Assembly: GCF_020921035.1 (NCBI RefSeq)
Contig: NC_063151.1
Span: forward strand, 24,930,934-24,994,933
Length of the DNA: 64,000 nt
Source of the DNA: Rhodamnia argentea
Lineage: Eukaryota; Streptophyta; Magnoliopsida; Myrtales; Myrtaceae
Direction: 5' to 3'
The notes below the pieces were generated by a model. The model was not told the DNA's origin. It saw nothing but the letters and a program-made list of their open reading frames with translations, and ran no database searches. The position numbers were made by a program, and so were the translations under genes. How positions within the stretch are numbered: position 1 is the first letter of the stretch; each line of letters begins with the position of its first letter. Shown in pieces: positions 34,441 through 46,860 of this stretch.

Positions 34441-37400
34441 GTCTGGGCAGGGGCAAAGGGAAGTGAACATCTAAGCCGAAGAAGGACCGACCGTTTTCAA
34501 ACAGAGACGACGGCAAGAGCCTGTAAGGGACGTGAATATCTTCTGAGCCTGTAGGAGAGGACCGATCTGCTCTGCCGCCCGGCTGTGCGGCCCAGCTTGT
34601 AACCCAGTTTTGTAGAGAGAGAGAAGAGTGGGGGAGGAGGGGGGGATCGATGAAGATGATGATGTTTTCTCTCCATCAAACTGTGAGAGATGGGCTTTTC
34701 TTTAAACAGAAAAAAAAGGTGTGAATTGAGAAAAGAGGGGTTATTATGCAAAGGACTTTTGCTAGTGTCAGGAACCAAGGTTTTCGTGACTGCGCATATG
34801 GCCCGGAAGTGTCACAAGAGTTGAAGTGTCTTGTTCTCTAGAGTCTTCTTAAATTCTCTGCAATATTCTCGGGGACGGGCGATGCGGTAAATGTCCCATG
34901 ATTCGGTAGTTAATAGGTAGGGAGATACATTGTTAGCCAAACAGATCTAGATTTGAACAACAGTTCTAATGACCTCTCATTTGTATTCAGAGCTTCTCTC
35001 TAAACACTCGGGATACATAGAAGATTAAGTTGCCACGCGTTTCGATCCCAAGAAATTGGCCCACAACACGAGCATAACAGTTTTTAGGTGATTGAGTTGA
35101 GAGAATAACAGTACGTTATGAGCCACGGATTCTTCAAAAAGTGGACCCCACAATGATTTTTAATTAATTATTTTTTCATTTTTTGTGGCAAAAAATATAC
35201 GGTTACGTAACAGTCACCCAAACAATATTAAGGAAAGAATTGGTGAAGCATGGATGTGGAACTAGTTCCCATTATGCAAAATCCGGTACGGACGCATTGC
35301 GCTACTTAATCGCATGAATTGTGAGGATTGCAGGTTGATTTGCATACCATGTGGTTATCCTAGAGTGACATTCGTCGACCCGATTCTTTGCGGGTGTAAT
35401 TACGCGAATTTTTCTAGAGATACGCATTGCACTTGATGCATAATACGTAAAAAGCATACCGAACGAAGTATAAATGAAGCATCGAAGCACATGGTTATGT
35501 CAAGAACGGAAAGAGCCCTTCCAATTTTATGGATATGGCCGTAAGGAAGCCATTTTAAGGTGAAAAGGACGATATGCGGTATGTGTTTTAATGCCTCAAA
35601 CAAAGTTGAACTTGACACGCAATACATTGTGCTTTGTCGATGACGAAACTCATATTCGGTCCAAACAAAAATCTCCTTATAAGACGTTGGGTACTTAGTG
35701 TAGTGTTCTTGATCAGTGATGAATCCAACGAGGTCGATACCCTTGTCACGGAAAAGCTTAATCACAGGACATGTCAACATTCACAGTGGTCAGATATGTA
35801 AAACCAGAAGCGGCTCAAGGTAAAAGAATAAGAAAGGCATGGAAAAATGTTCATTCGTTTTAATTGAACAAAGTTCCTCGTTACTACACAGGACTGGTCA
35901 TCCTGTTGGGCATTGCCTCTCCCCCCTCACTGCACAGGACATGTGTTTCGCCGGGAATGGTCGCTTGACGAACGCCGGAGGAACTACGAGCGCCGGAGCG
36001 CAGAGAGCGAAGACGAGAGACTCAAAATTTTGAATTCACGAGTGGGAGAAACAAGCTCTCTCTTCTATTTTATTTTATTTTTTGCAGGGAAAAAAATTAA
36101 AAAGAGGAGGGAAGAGAAATAAGGCTCCATTTGTTTCGTGGACAATAAATGATTTGAAAAACATTTTCCAAAAAATGATGGCTTGCATGCATTACTTACG
36201 AAAATAAATGAAAAAATATATTTTCATTGTATATTAAAATGTTTAGATGAAATTATTGTTGATAGTGAAAGAATTTTCTGTCGATTAATTATTTCAAACG
36301 ATACAATCGATTATTTTTAAGATAACATTTTTCAAAATGTTCATTTTTTGCAAAATAAATGAAGCCTAAATGTAAATGTGAGACCATACATTAAATTCAA
36401 TTTTCAACTTCGAAATATAGTGTCACTCACACTATTCGGAAAAAAAGTCACTTAATTGTGTGTTCATAAGTTGTTATAAATAGAAATTTCTTATGAATGA
36501 AAATGCGAGACCATAAATTAGAATTGATAATATTCTCTAGGCAAAATGATAATAAGATATGATAAATTGATATCCCGATGCGCGAGCATTTGTATTGCGA
36601 AACTAATGAGAGACATAATAGAAATAAAGGCAATTTTATGTATTAGCTTGATAAAAAAAGAAAAGAAACAGTAAATTGAAGAGAGAGAGAGAGAGAGAGA
36701 GAGATGAGGGCATTTTGGTAAGTCGATTGAAAATATGAGTGTTTTAGCTAAAATAGGAGTGGAAATAGCACCGCCCTTTCTTAAATACGAAAGAGAAAAA
36801 TTGTACGTTTTGTGTGGAAAGGTCTTCGGGGACCGCATGCTGATGTGGCTCCACATGTTGCTTCCTAATTGAACGGGGACCACGCTGACCTGGAGGGCCA
36901 ACCCAGCCAATATTTTCTACTCCCTCTAAACTTTCCCTTTCCTTCTTAATCAACGTTTCTTCAGCAGCAAGACTCAATATGATCATATATATGCCACATG
37001 CATGGAAAGAAGTAGGATTACAGGAGATTGAAATTCTGTTTGGACACCCATGATAAATAGAATCGGAATTAAAGTAATCGGTTGAGAAATCATAAATACA
37101 CGAGGAGATACCTCCCTCTTCTTGCTGCGATAAGTGTAGTATCCAAGTTCGACACTTGATATTTAATAATTGAATATCTCAAAATAAGATGAGAGTTCCT
37201 TTCGGAGTTAATAGAGAAGGATTTCATAAGGAAGCGGTTAGGCTGACCGTCCCCCGCAAAATGGCGATAGGCCGGTCAATGGTCATCCACCCAATTGTTT
37301 TGTGGAAACCGGAAGACTTCCTCATCCGGTTTCAACATTTTAACTTCGTATTTCCCTTTTTTTTTTCTCTATTATTTTTTTTTATTGTAAGTTAAAATTG

Positions 37401-38990
37401 AGAGATAAAATCATAAGACGGCCCACACAATCAATTTTCTTGAGTGTGAAAAAAAGAAAAAATAAATTGGATATCAAAATATAAATAAACAGAAGTAGAA
37501 ATATATTATCACTTATTGAAAAAAAAATCATCAATACCATTATACAGCTATTAATTTAAAAGATGAATCAACACTTGAAACGTTTGCTTTGCAATTAATA
37601 ACGAAATCATTGTGCAATGAAATGGCTCTCATTCTTTTCGGTCAAATCAAATTGCTCTAGAAGGACTCTCCGGTGACCTAAAATTAAGATGTTACGTATA
37701 AAACAAATGAAGCAAAGAAAAAATCAAAATAAGAGTGACGAATTAGTAAAGAAAAAAAAATTCATCCTATTGATCCAAATTTGAGATGTGCAGGGAACTA
37801 AAACATTACAAAGTTTTTTTTTTTGGTTGGATAAACATTACAAAGTTAATATTTGGATCACATGAGTCAAAGCTAAATGAAAAAGAAAAATGATTTTGAT
37901 CAATTTTTATACAAATTTTTCCCAATATAGCTCCAATGATTGGTTCATTAAGACTATTCACGTGACTAGAAGACACTTGACCCAATATCATTTCACACAA
38001 ATAAAAAGTCAATTTATAGCAAGGTACTTTATTTCAATCCAAATAATAACAAGTACCAGCAATGATTGAAAACTCCCGATTTTTTCTTGATTGCAAATAA
38101 AATTTTGAGAATAGCTACGATGATCGGAATTCCCAATTGAGTGAAAATTAATGAAATTCCTTGTACCATTGGAATATTGTACGCGTTATTATAACTAGCG
38201 TTAAGACATATATTTCCAAAGAATTCTATATAATTGTTGGGAAATAGTTTGGAAACACGATGCTGTGCAGTCCAGATTCACTCGAGAGCCAACTAGCATA
38301 AAGTGATTGGGGGTTGTTTTCTTCTACAAGAAAGCTCGGATGCCCGTGCTTCAATGCACGAGATTTGAATAAAAAAAAAATTAGCATTGTATGTCTAAAA
38401 TTGTAAGATACGAACTAAGATTCGACGATAAGCAATAGCTCTTTTCTTCTTACAATCGAAGAAGCAGAGATTAAAAAACCTTTCTCCACAAATGTGACTT
38501 ATTCGAGTGCAGAATCCTACGATAATAGGAATTTCAAAGTACACAAGATAATTACATTCCTATTCCTTTTTTACTAATCGAGATTTCTTTTTTTGTTTTG
38601 TAATTTGGTAATAGTATCCACATATTCTTTTTATTTAGCCAGAGAATAATATCTACTATTTTGAAGTTATGGCTTATTGTTTGAATATTATCACTTGGAT
38701 ATATTTCTTTAAATAAGATTATATAAATCTATTAGAACTGAAAATTTCCTTCCCTTGGCTAAAATAATCTTTTGTTCTTATTCTCCGGAGGATGCTCTAG
38801 TTTAGAAGTGGAAACAAGATTATTACGCATGTTCTGCTTAGCTACTGTTCTCGCTATTCTTTGCATTATTGGTAACTTGGTACCCTCTTTTCTTCTTTTC
38901 TTACATAATAACACAAAAATGAAAAACCTCCGTACCGAAATTACCCCCGTCTTATTACATAATCTGCCATGTCTCCACCTCCTTCCTCGC
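32519..38990. other. Intergenic, no gene recognised
   Basis: About 6.5 kb without a supported gene. The left 1.9 kb belongs to the segmental duplication. A GA microsatellite lies at about 36680-36704. One 126-codon open frame exists on the minus strand at 35400-35780, but I recognise no family and see no linked exons. The region 37440-38700 is very AT-rich. Confidence 0.4.
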
Positions 38991-38992
38991 CC

Positions 38993-39000
38993 TTTAAAAA
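38993..39000 (+). promoter_or_regulatory. Possible TATA box of the aquaporin gene
   Basis: The sequence tttaaaaa lies about 100 bases upstream of the ATG at 39097, in a more GC-rich context than the AT-rich DNA further upstream. It is a candidate only. Confidence 0.35.
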
Positions 39001-39096
39001 GGACACCCCCTGCGGTCGCACCCAATCCCAGATTGACCTGAGACCAGAGCTCTAGTCGTTGCTGCTGTTAGCCGACCTATTCGAAGAACGAAGAAG

Positions 39097-40606
39097 ATGT
39101 CGGGGCAACGGCAGACCCACCGCAATGGGAAGGACTACGTGGACACCCTCGTTCCTCTCGTCGACATGGCCGAGCTGAAGCTCTGGTCCTTCTACAGAGC
39201 CATCATTGCGGAGTTCATGGCCGCTCTCCTCTTCCTCTACGTCACGGTCACCACTGTCATTGGCCAAAAGAAGCAGACCAGGCCTTGCGATGGCGTCGGC
39301 CTCCTCGTCAACGCCTGGGCCTTCGGTGGCATGACCTTCATCCTCCTTTACAGCACTGCTGGCATATCGGGTACGTTATAGGACTCCTTTTTTTTTTGAA
39401 TGGTAGCTCGAGAACTCTTCGAAGTTTGCATCTTTTGTTGATGGGGTTTGAGGTGTATGGCTCTCGTTCAGTCCCGTTGGGTTTTTTCATGCTCTGGTCC
39501 TCAAAAGTTTGCTCTTTTTTCGTGAATGGAAGTTTGCATCTTTTGTTGATGGGGCTTGCGGCGTTCTTTCTGTTGTATTTGTATGGCTCTCATGTTTTCA
39601 ACCCTTCTTTCACTTCCATGCTAATCTTAAAGTACGTAACTTCAAGTGATAGCTCAAGAATTCATGAAAGTTTGCATTTTACGTTGATGGGTCTTCGGGG
39701 GTTTAGTTGTTTTCTATAATGTTTCTGTTGTTTCAACACAGGTGGGTACATCAACCCGGCGGTGACATTCGCGCTCCTTTTGGCGAAGAGGGTGAGCTTG
39801 ATCAGGGCAGTTTGTTACGCGATCGCGCAGTTCTTGGGCGCGATCTGTGGTGTAGGGTTGGTGAAGGCATTGATGAAGCCCTACTACTACTCGCTTGGAG
39901 GCGGTACCAACTCGGTGGCTCTGGGCTACAGCATAGGCGCGGCTCTGGGTGCTGAGATCATCGGCACTTTCGTGCTGGTTTACACTGTGTTCGCAGCCAC
40001 TGACCCAAAGAGGCTTGCCCGTGACTCTCACGTGCCTGTATGATTTACTTACTAATAACCATGCTCTTCGCAAAGCTGTTCGTTTGACAAGTGAAGTAAC
40101 TTTTCTGATGAGATGGGTATGTATTTGGGTGTGCAGGTTTTGGCACCATTGTCGATTGGTTTTGCAGTGTTCATGATTCACTTGGCCACCATCCCCATCA
40201 CCGGCACTGGGATCAACCCGGCTAGGAGCTTTGCTGCTGCTGTTATTTACAACAACCACAAAGTCTGGGACGACTATGTAAAGCTTCTCTCCCCTTAAAC
40301 CATGCTTTTGCTACATTAATAACACATTAGGAGCTAGCTAAAACATGCGAATCGTTGGCATTTATGGCCGCCAGAACTTTGGTTCCTCTGATTTTAGACT
40401 AGCATTGATTGATGTTTGTGAATGTGGATGTTCATGAGCAGTGGATCTTCTGGATGGGACCATTAGCCGGGGCACTAGCAGCAGCAATGTACTACCAGTA
40501 CATCATCAGAGGTGGTGCCATCAAGGCCCTCAAATCCTTCCGCAACCGCCACCCCCACCAACGTATCCAGGCCCAGCAGCAGCAACCCCAACCACAACCC
40601 CAGTAG
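39097..40606 (+). CDS. PIP2: Plasma-membrane aquaporin, divergent PIP2 type
   Basis: Four exons (39097-39370, 39742-40037, 40137-40277, 40442-40606) give 876 bases, 291 residues. Six membrane segments and both pore motifs are present: [10 protein letters not shown] and GINPARSF. Typical PIP residues are kept: loop-A Cys (QTRPCDGVG), the loop-D His (RDSHVPVLAPL) and the filter His (FMIHLATIP). The N-terminus ([20 protein letters not shown]) is closest to PIP2-7/2-8. PIPs move water, and some move H2O2 or CO2, across the plasma membrane. Oddities: Tyr replaces the usual His before the first NPA; TM2 reads LLYSTAG where PIPs usually have VYCTAG; the tail lacks the usual phospho-serine SFRS motif and ends in a Gln/Pro-rich stretch ([15 protein letters not shown]). 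Intron positions fit PIP genes. No frame breaks. Confidence 0.93.
39420..39700 (+). repeat. Threefold imperfect repeat inside aquaporin intron 1
   Basis: The block agtttgcatcttttgttgat followed by ggggnttg occurs near 39421 and 39531, with a third, less exact copy near 39668 (agtttgcattttacgttgatggg). The copies carry neighbouring words such as tatggctctc (twice) and agctcaagaa. The repeats make up most of the intron. Confidence 0.7.
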
Positions 40607-41005
40607 CCCCCATCAACTAAAATCTTTCTATCTTTTTATTGTTTTTTTCCCTTTGATCCCCCATCGGTTTGTTTTTGTGGAATGAGAGAGAACTATGATG
40701 ATGGAACACCCTTGATATAGTGATGCTTGGTTATATTTGGGTGTTTTAGCATTATTATTGCTGTTATTATTCATGATTAGTGGTGCAAGTGTTTACTTTT
40801 CTTTCGTATTCTATCCCTCTGTGATTGCGCCCTTTACTACTCATTCCTGAAAGGAAATACTTCCCCAATGGACTCCTATTGCTCGAGATTAAATCCCATC
40901 AAACGGGTGGGTCGGATTATATCGAAAACGATTCGAGTCTAGCATTATGGTAATGACGGAGAAAAGCTTGTCTTAATGAAAAAGCAACCTCAGTACAAAG
41001 ATCGT
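40607..41005. other. Aquaporin 3' untranslated region and spacer
   Basis: T-rich sequence directly after the aquaporin stop codon, typical of a plant 3' untranslated region; nothing else seen. Confidence 0.4.
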
Positions 41006-41009
41006 TATT

Positions 41010-42310
41010 TTCACCAGCCTACCTGCACACTCAGGCATGTTATTTTCGGCCCCACTAGATTGTTCCAATGCTCATCCTGTGTGACCCTCTCAGGTGATCC
41101 AAGAACGTCTTCATCGTGTTTGAATTTGAGTAGACCCGTAGGACACCAGACCAGGACCATGTTACCAAAAATCAACCATGAAAGAATTGTAGTAGCAGGG
41201 GTTGGTCTGCGCCTCACAGTAACACTGGCAGGATTTGCAAAATGTTCGACTCCATCACTGGATCTTCCCTCTGCTCTCTTTTTCCTCAAATTCAGCTTTT
41301 TGGGAAGAGGCTGAATCTGAATTGCGACGACATTAAATGAACCTACTAAAATATGGTCTAAATCCTCAAAACCAAAGAGAAAGCATGCCCATATTTACCA
41401 CACAGCGTGCTTCACCCTCATCAGATGACACTAGGTACGTGCTGGGCTCCTCTGCATCATTGAGGCCTTGAACCTGTTGCATACAAGGTGAGAGATTCTA
41501 TGTTTAACAACAGATATGGCAAGATGTACCATCAAGCATTCCAGTATAGTTTGAGTATATACCGATCAAAATTAGGTAAAAGAGGCAGAACTTCAACTGG
41601 ATATACGTTCTTATAGGTACATGAACAGGGGCTAACTTAGCTGCCTCAAACGATGCCTCGATTTCCTTAATTTGTCTTTCCCCGGGATTAGATTTCCCCT
41701 TTAGTGAAAAGAAACCGACAAACAATCCTACAATAAGGATATATCCTGATAAATGATCAGAAGAGAAAACCTGTCATTGAGATTCTCCAAAATGTTGCGA
41801 CGTCCCTTCATTTCATGCAATTCTTTTTCTTCTTTCTCAGTTAAAGACTGCAATTCCAAATGCAATTAACAATAACTAAACCAAACAAATATTTGCTGAA
41901 AAAAGCTTCATATCAGTAAGGGCATCCACCTGTTTTGCTGAATCCAAACTGAGAGGAGATATGCACTGGGTTTTAACTAGCCAAGAAACACCTTTAGCTG
42001 TGGGTCGTTCTTCCCTTCTTATCCCATCGTTCTTTACTGGTGTCACCACATCATCATCATGCAGTAATTCTTCGTCCTCTGGATCAAGGAGTTTTCGAAT
42101 GCTTGGAGGACTATTTAAATAGTGAAAGGAAATCAGATGACTGATGATACGAGACAATAGTGACACCATTTAAGAGATTAGTGTGGCCGGGAAAATAGTT
42201 GTGTATATTCAGGTCCAGCAGGTAGACGGGTATGCCAAGATCAGGATCAACATGAAGTTCAGGCTTCCAATTTTTCTCCAGAGATCATGTATCTTGTAAA
42301 GCTCCAATTT
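41010..42310 (-). pseudogene. PAF1/ELF7 (RNA polymerase II-associated factor 1) pseudogene
   Basis: Read on the minus strand from about 42310 down, separate blocks match plant PAF1/ELF7 in order: WKPELHVDPDLGIPVYLLDL; then SIRKLLDPEDEELLHDDDVV, KGVSWLVKTQCISPLSLDS; a LTEKEEKEL..RRNILENLNDR block near 41770-41850; QIKEIEASFEAAK near 41650; PSTYLVSSDEGEA near 41440; and RKKRAEGRSSDGVEHFANP with VTVRRRP near 41280-41210. The blocks lie in different frames with intron remnants between them. The middle of the protein (after the EASFEA block) and both ends are missing. PAF1 is part of the PAF1 complex that aids transcription elongation and histone marking. Because introns remain, it is a duplicated and decayed copy, not a processed one. 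A functional copy must lie elsewhere in the genome. Confidence 0.85.
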
Positions 42311-42765
42311 GTTTTTCCTTCATAAACTGCCACGATAATGATCCAAAAATTGAAATTTCAGCCTTCTGTTGGGATTACCTTGACCATCCAGCTACTGTCA
42401 CGAATCTTGATGGAGTAATATTTCAGATATCACTCTATAACTACAACTTTTTGCCCTTCTATCTGATCCCTCCAAATCGTTTACAAAGCCTTAATGCATG
42501 ACTGCGCTTTCTGTAATTCTTTCCCCACTTTCCTACTATTTTCCCAAATTCAACTATACCACACATCATGAGACATGACTCTTGAAAGATCAGGTGTAAT
42601 TAGCTTAGTGATATGAAGGCAACATTACGCATTCATGCGCCCAGGGAAAAAGATCGAATTCAGCAGCACAATGATGTTACATATCGACCCTTGTCTTTCT
42701 TGAAAGCCATAAGTTTTGGTTGAACACTTGGATCTGGAAGTTCATTTAGGGTAAGTTGAAGATAC

Positions 42766-45700
42766 TATAAGGGTTGGCTCTCTCTTCCCATGTGCTTCTT
42801 GTTTTCTATCTTTTTGTTAGGTGCAGCCGCATCTAACAGGAGGATGATCTGTTATGTGCTGAACAGAACATAAATCACATGGCTCAATTAAAGCAGACAA
42901 AGTTTGGGCAAGTTGACTTGGATTATGTTCCTGGTATTGGAGGCTTTGATTTGGAAAGGCAACGCTTCGAATTATGATGGGATGGATGGATTTGTCTCCA
43001 TGTTACTGAACACCACTATTTTTTGGCCATTCTCTGTGGGGAACGACACTAAATGACTTGAAGAATTGTTTAAACTTGAATCTGATTAATAGACATGGAA
43101 ATTTTCAATTATGAAGATACCTGAATTTCCTTTTCACTGTCCCAAGGCAACCAACACTTGATTTAGAACTATTAGTTCAGCAGCAGGCTTGCTGGACTGG
43201 ATAAAAGTCTAGATTTGATTGTGTGTCACAGGCGTGATTAAGATTGCATTACTTGACAATTTCGGTGAGGAATCCAAATTGTAGATTCCCGGATGTGGTC
43301 CCTTGATGTTTTGAGCTCCAATTACCCTGACTGTTGTTTCTGCTTTGGCTTCTTGCCAGAATTGAGAGTGCCATCTGCTGAAGAGGCAAAGGAAGACCAT
43401 CATGAGCACAAACATGAGCATGACCACAATTACGACCATGATCACCACCGCCATCATGAACACGATCATGAGCATGGTCAGTGCATGTGGTTTCATTGAT
43501 AGTGCTGTTAAATAAATTGCTGATGGTTGTGGCTTGATTGTCGGTTATTCTCATTTTGCACTGGTCAACTAAGAGCTAATAGACTCCTTTGAGAATTAAA
43601 TGTATTCTCAGTGTGAATATTTAAGCAGTGTTAGTCACTGTATTAAGTTTTGCCAGTTAGAGTTTCCCTGAATGTGAAATAGGAAATTATGCTGAATACT
43701 TCTGTGGCATACTATCTAGTGACATTGGTCATGCAACGTCATGCAGTAAGATAACCATGATAGATGCCGATGCCTGCCATTCCCACCATAACCTATTACA
43801 CGGCGAAGGAGCATGAGAAGGAGTGTACGTGTCTTGTTGAGCTCTCTAAAAGTTCTTGCTGCTTCAGTTGGAATAGAGTTAAAAACCTGTCTAATTTTTT
43901 GCTTGTGTTGTCTGGATATGTTGCTATATATCTAACAGGTAAAGATATAGTAGGGTGAGCTAATGTAAATCTTTCTCTAATTTCGTAGAGCAGCATCACC
44001 ACCACGCGCACGATCATCCTCATGGTCCTAGCGTATCTTCTGTCAACATTGTTTCTGAGGGGAGCTAAGATCTTGAGAAGGTTCCTCATTCTAGCTCCAC
44101 GGCTCTGTGACTTTGGTCAAGAGTGATAGTTATCTTCTATTTGTGCGTGAAATTGGTTAATGATAAGCGAATTCGTTCTCCATATTTTCAGGCAAATATA
44201 TGGAACGTAGCGAGGATACCTATAGGGTGAAAGGTCTTCTCTGTGTACAGGGCATGAAGGAGAGATTTGCATTCCAGATGAACTGGGTACTTTTGAAAAG
44301 CTCATGTTTCACCTTGCCCGTCCTTCGTTTCCTTTAAGTAGAGAGTTATATGTTGTGTGTATTGTGGTGAAGTTATCTTTTTCCTAGAGATGTGTCAAGC
44401 CTTGCTGTAATATAAGAAGTCCTAGAAAAGATGCAAATAACTGCAGAAGTGCACATAACTGTCTCTCTCACCTGTAGGCCATATTTTAAACAAGTTGAGT
44501 AAAGTTGAATTTTGAGAAAATGGGTGGAGTACATAATCCACTATGTGCAAGAGGACATTAATAGGCTAAATGGTAGTAAATTGATCTATGGCATTTAGCT
44601 TTGAGAATCAAATAATTGTCCTGAACTGCTGGACTTCATGGCTAGCTAATTGCAAACCCTTTGCAGTCTAGAATAGTTATTTTCAAAGTGATGTAGGTTC
44701 GCTTGATTTGACTCCTTGAAACTGCTTATGCCTTTTCTGTCCAAATAAAACATCATTTTGAGATTGAGAAAACATGATTAAAACTCGCAAGGTTTTGATG
44801 ACTAGTCAAATGTAAACACTAAAGTAAAAACTGACAGCTTGTGACAAAAGTTATTACACCGAATACATAATCCTACAAATTTGCATTCAGAAGTTCCATT
44901 GCAATCGTTAGAGATAATTAAGGAAGCCTTAATTCATGTATCCTTCTGCACCAACATATCTCCACTTGAATCTCCGTCAATGCTTAACTTCATTTCTATG
45001 GGCCCGCATTGCTAAGCTACAACACCCACCTTCTCGGAAACCGCAACCATCGGCTCTGATGCCATTTGAGATTTTGTGGAAGCACTTCAATTATTCTAAA
45101 AGTTTAAGCTGTAAGATGAATACGTGGTTTAATGATTCTACGAGCAATCCTTACCTTAAAACCGAGTAAGGAGACTCCAATGATCTTTGAAAAAACCCTT
45201 ACTTGCTGGTTGCTGGTTGTTTGCATTCGCTTACGGTAACATAAAACCAAACACAATTCAATATATCAATCGAATTTGAAAAGATCTACGAAACAATTAT
45301 TGGCGAATCTGCATGTCAATGTGAGCCATTTTACGAAAAAAAAAAAAATTGTGTGCGGAAAGATTCAAAACGAAAAAGTAAAAGGGGGAAAGATACTCCA
45401 ATTAGGAGACCCCTGACATTTTTAGGAGCGATGGCCAATGAGTGCTTTGGCTTCCATAGAAAATGATACTCTTTGTTTATCGTGAGATGAGTCTGATTTT
45501 GCATCTAGAGATGACTATCCTCAGCAAATCAAGCCTATTGCGTGCACTCATCAGCTACTTCCTAAGTCTTACTCATGATTTTTCCTCCAAAATTTACAAA
45601 AAAAAAAACACTCTCCGAGGTTCTAAAAAATTTGGAAATATTATGAGCAATTCTGTGTGTAAATATTTGGATTATTTTCGAGAGTCTTTTTTTTTTTTTG

Positions 45701-46860
45701 TGTATTTCAAGCAAAATAAAGTCAGTGCATGGGATTTGTGAAAATCATAAGGAGTCAAAATCAAAAGTAAAAGTTACTCCAAACAAAGTTTTGATGATCT
45801 TGAGAGCCGTTAGTTAATGTTGAGGACCTAAGGGCCACTTGCCCGCTGATCTAAACTTATTCTCATAACCTAGATCTTACGTTGCACCCGATAAAGACAC
45901 GAAAAAGTTTTCTCCATTTAGTCAATGTGCGGGTTTCGTAAAACTCTCAACGAGTGAAAAATCAAAAGTAAAAGTTACTTCAAACTGAGTTTTGATGATC
46001 TTTAGAGCTGTTAGTTAAAGCCAAGGATCTAAGGGCCACTTGGCCGCTGATCTAGACTTATTCTCATAATCTGAATCTTTTGATACGTCCGGTTTGGACA
46101 CGGAAAGTTTCTCTATTTCGCATTGATGGCAACAACGGATTATTAATTCAAAAAAAAAAAAAATTACGCGTTATTGCTGGTGGTGGCGAGTCAGTCATTC
46201 TTGTTGACTTTCACATTGGCGCACATTAAATGTGCAATCACCTGCTACTTTTAATTCTCGTCAAAGATCTCAAACTATTCTTGCATTTACTCGAAGTCAC
46301 AAGCATACTCATTTGGACAATCTAGCGATATCCCTCTAAACCGACGTAAACCATCATAATATAAGAAAAATTTACAGTTAGATGTTCATTAGAATCCCGA
46401 CAACCATTTTTTCTTGGTTTCGAGAATGTTCTTATCGTTGATTCGAGTATCGGATGGTCCACTGAAACCTTTCTTATCGGCCATCACATTGGTGCACATT
46501 AAATACACAAGCACCCATTACTCTTGACTCTTGCTAGAAATATCAAATTATTCTCGCATTGGCTCGGAATCATGACCATAGTGATTTGGATAATTTAGTG
46601 ATATTTCTTAAATTGATTTAAATCATCAAAATATAAGAAAAATGGACGATCAGACATGTTCGTTAGAATCCCAACCAACTATTTTTTCTTGGTTTCGAAA
46701 TGGTTCTAAGTCGTTTGATTTAAGTATCATATGGTCAATCGAAACCTAGAACTCAAAACATCTTTCCCTTCAAAAAGCTGTGTCCCTTTTTTTGGGAGTT
46801 AAAATAAAGTCCTGGTGTCCGACCAAAAAGTAAAATAAAATAAAATAAAGTCCTGGTGGG
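42766..46860 (+). repeat. Segmental duplication, copy 2
   Basis: Second, more eroded copy of 30608-34440. Relative to copy 1 it has lost about 500 bases spanning PTAC17 exon 10 (junction near 44432, after cctagaaaagat) and has gained two internal tandem duplications: about 45735-45930 with 45931-46130, and 46150-46450 with 46470-46770. Its left edge abuts sequence unrelated to copy 1, next to the PAF1 relic. Confidence 0.85.
42867..44277 (+). pseudogene. Decayed partial copy of the PTAC17-like CobW gene (exons 6-9)
   Basis: Four exon copies are visible: 42867-42958 (exon 6, ends at gc where the parent has a gt donor), 43360-43476 (exon 7, two bases shorter, which shifts the frame and creates TGA), 43989-44080 (exon 8, with TAA at 44066-44068 where the parent has Leu), and 44192-44277 (exon 9, missing about 19 bases, donor changed to at). 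Exons 1-5 and exon 10 are absent. It keeps most of the His/Asp-rich coding stretch but cannot make the protein. An expressed transcript could still occur. Confidence 0.92.

Noticed and set aside
35400-35780. 126-codon minus-strand open frame
   Set aside because: No recognisable motif, no clear start context, no linked exons; kept only as a note.
40976-41314. 112-codon plus-strand frame
   Set aside because: Antisense to the RKKRAEGRSSDGVEHF block of the PAF1 pseudogene.
43209-43554. Minus-strand open frames of 95-101 codons
   Set aside because: Same antisense effect over the His-rich exon of the decayed PTAC17 copy.
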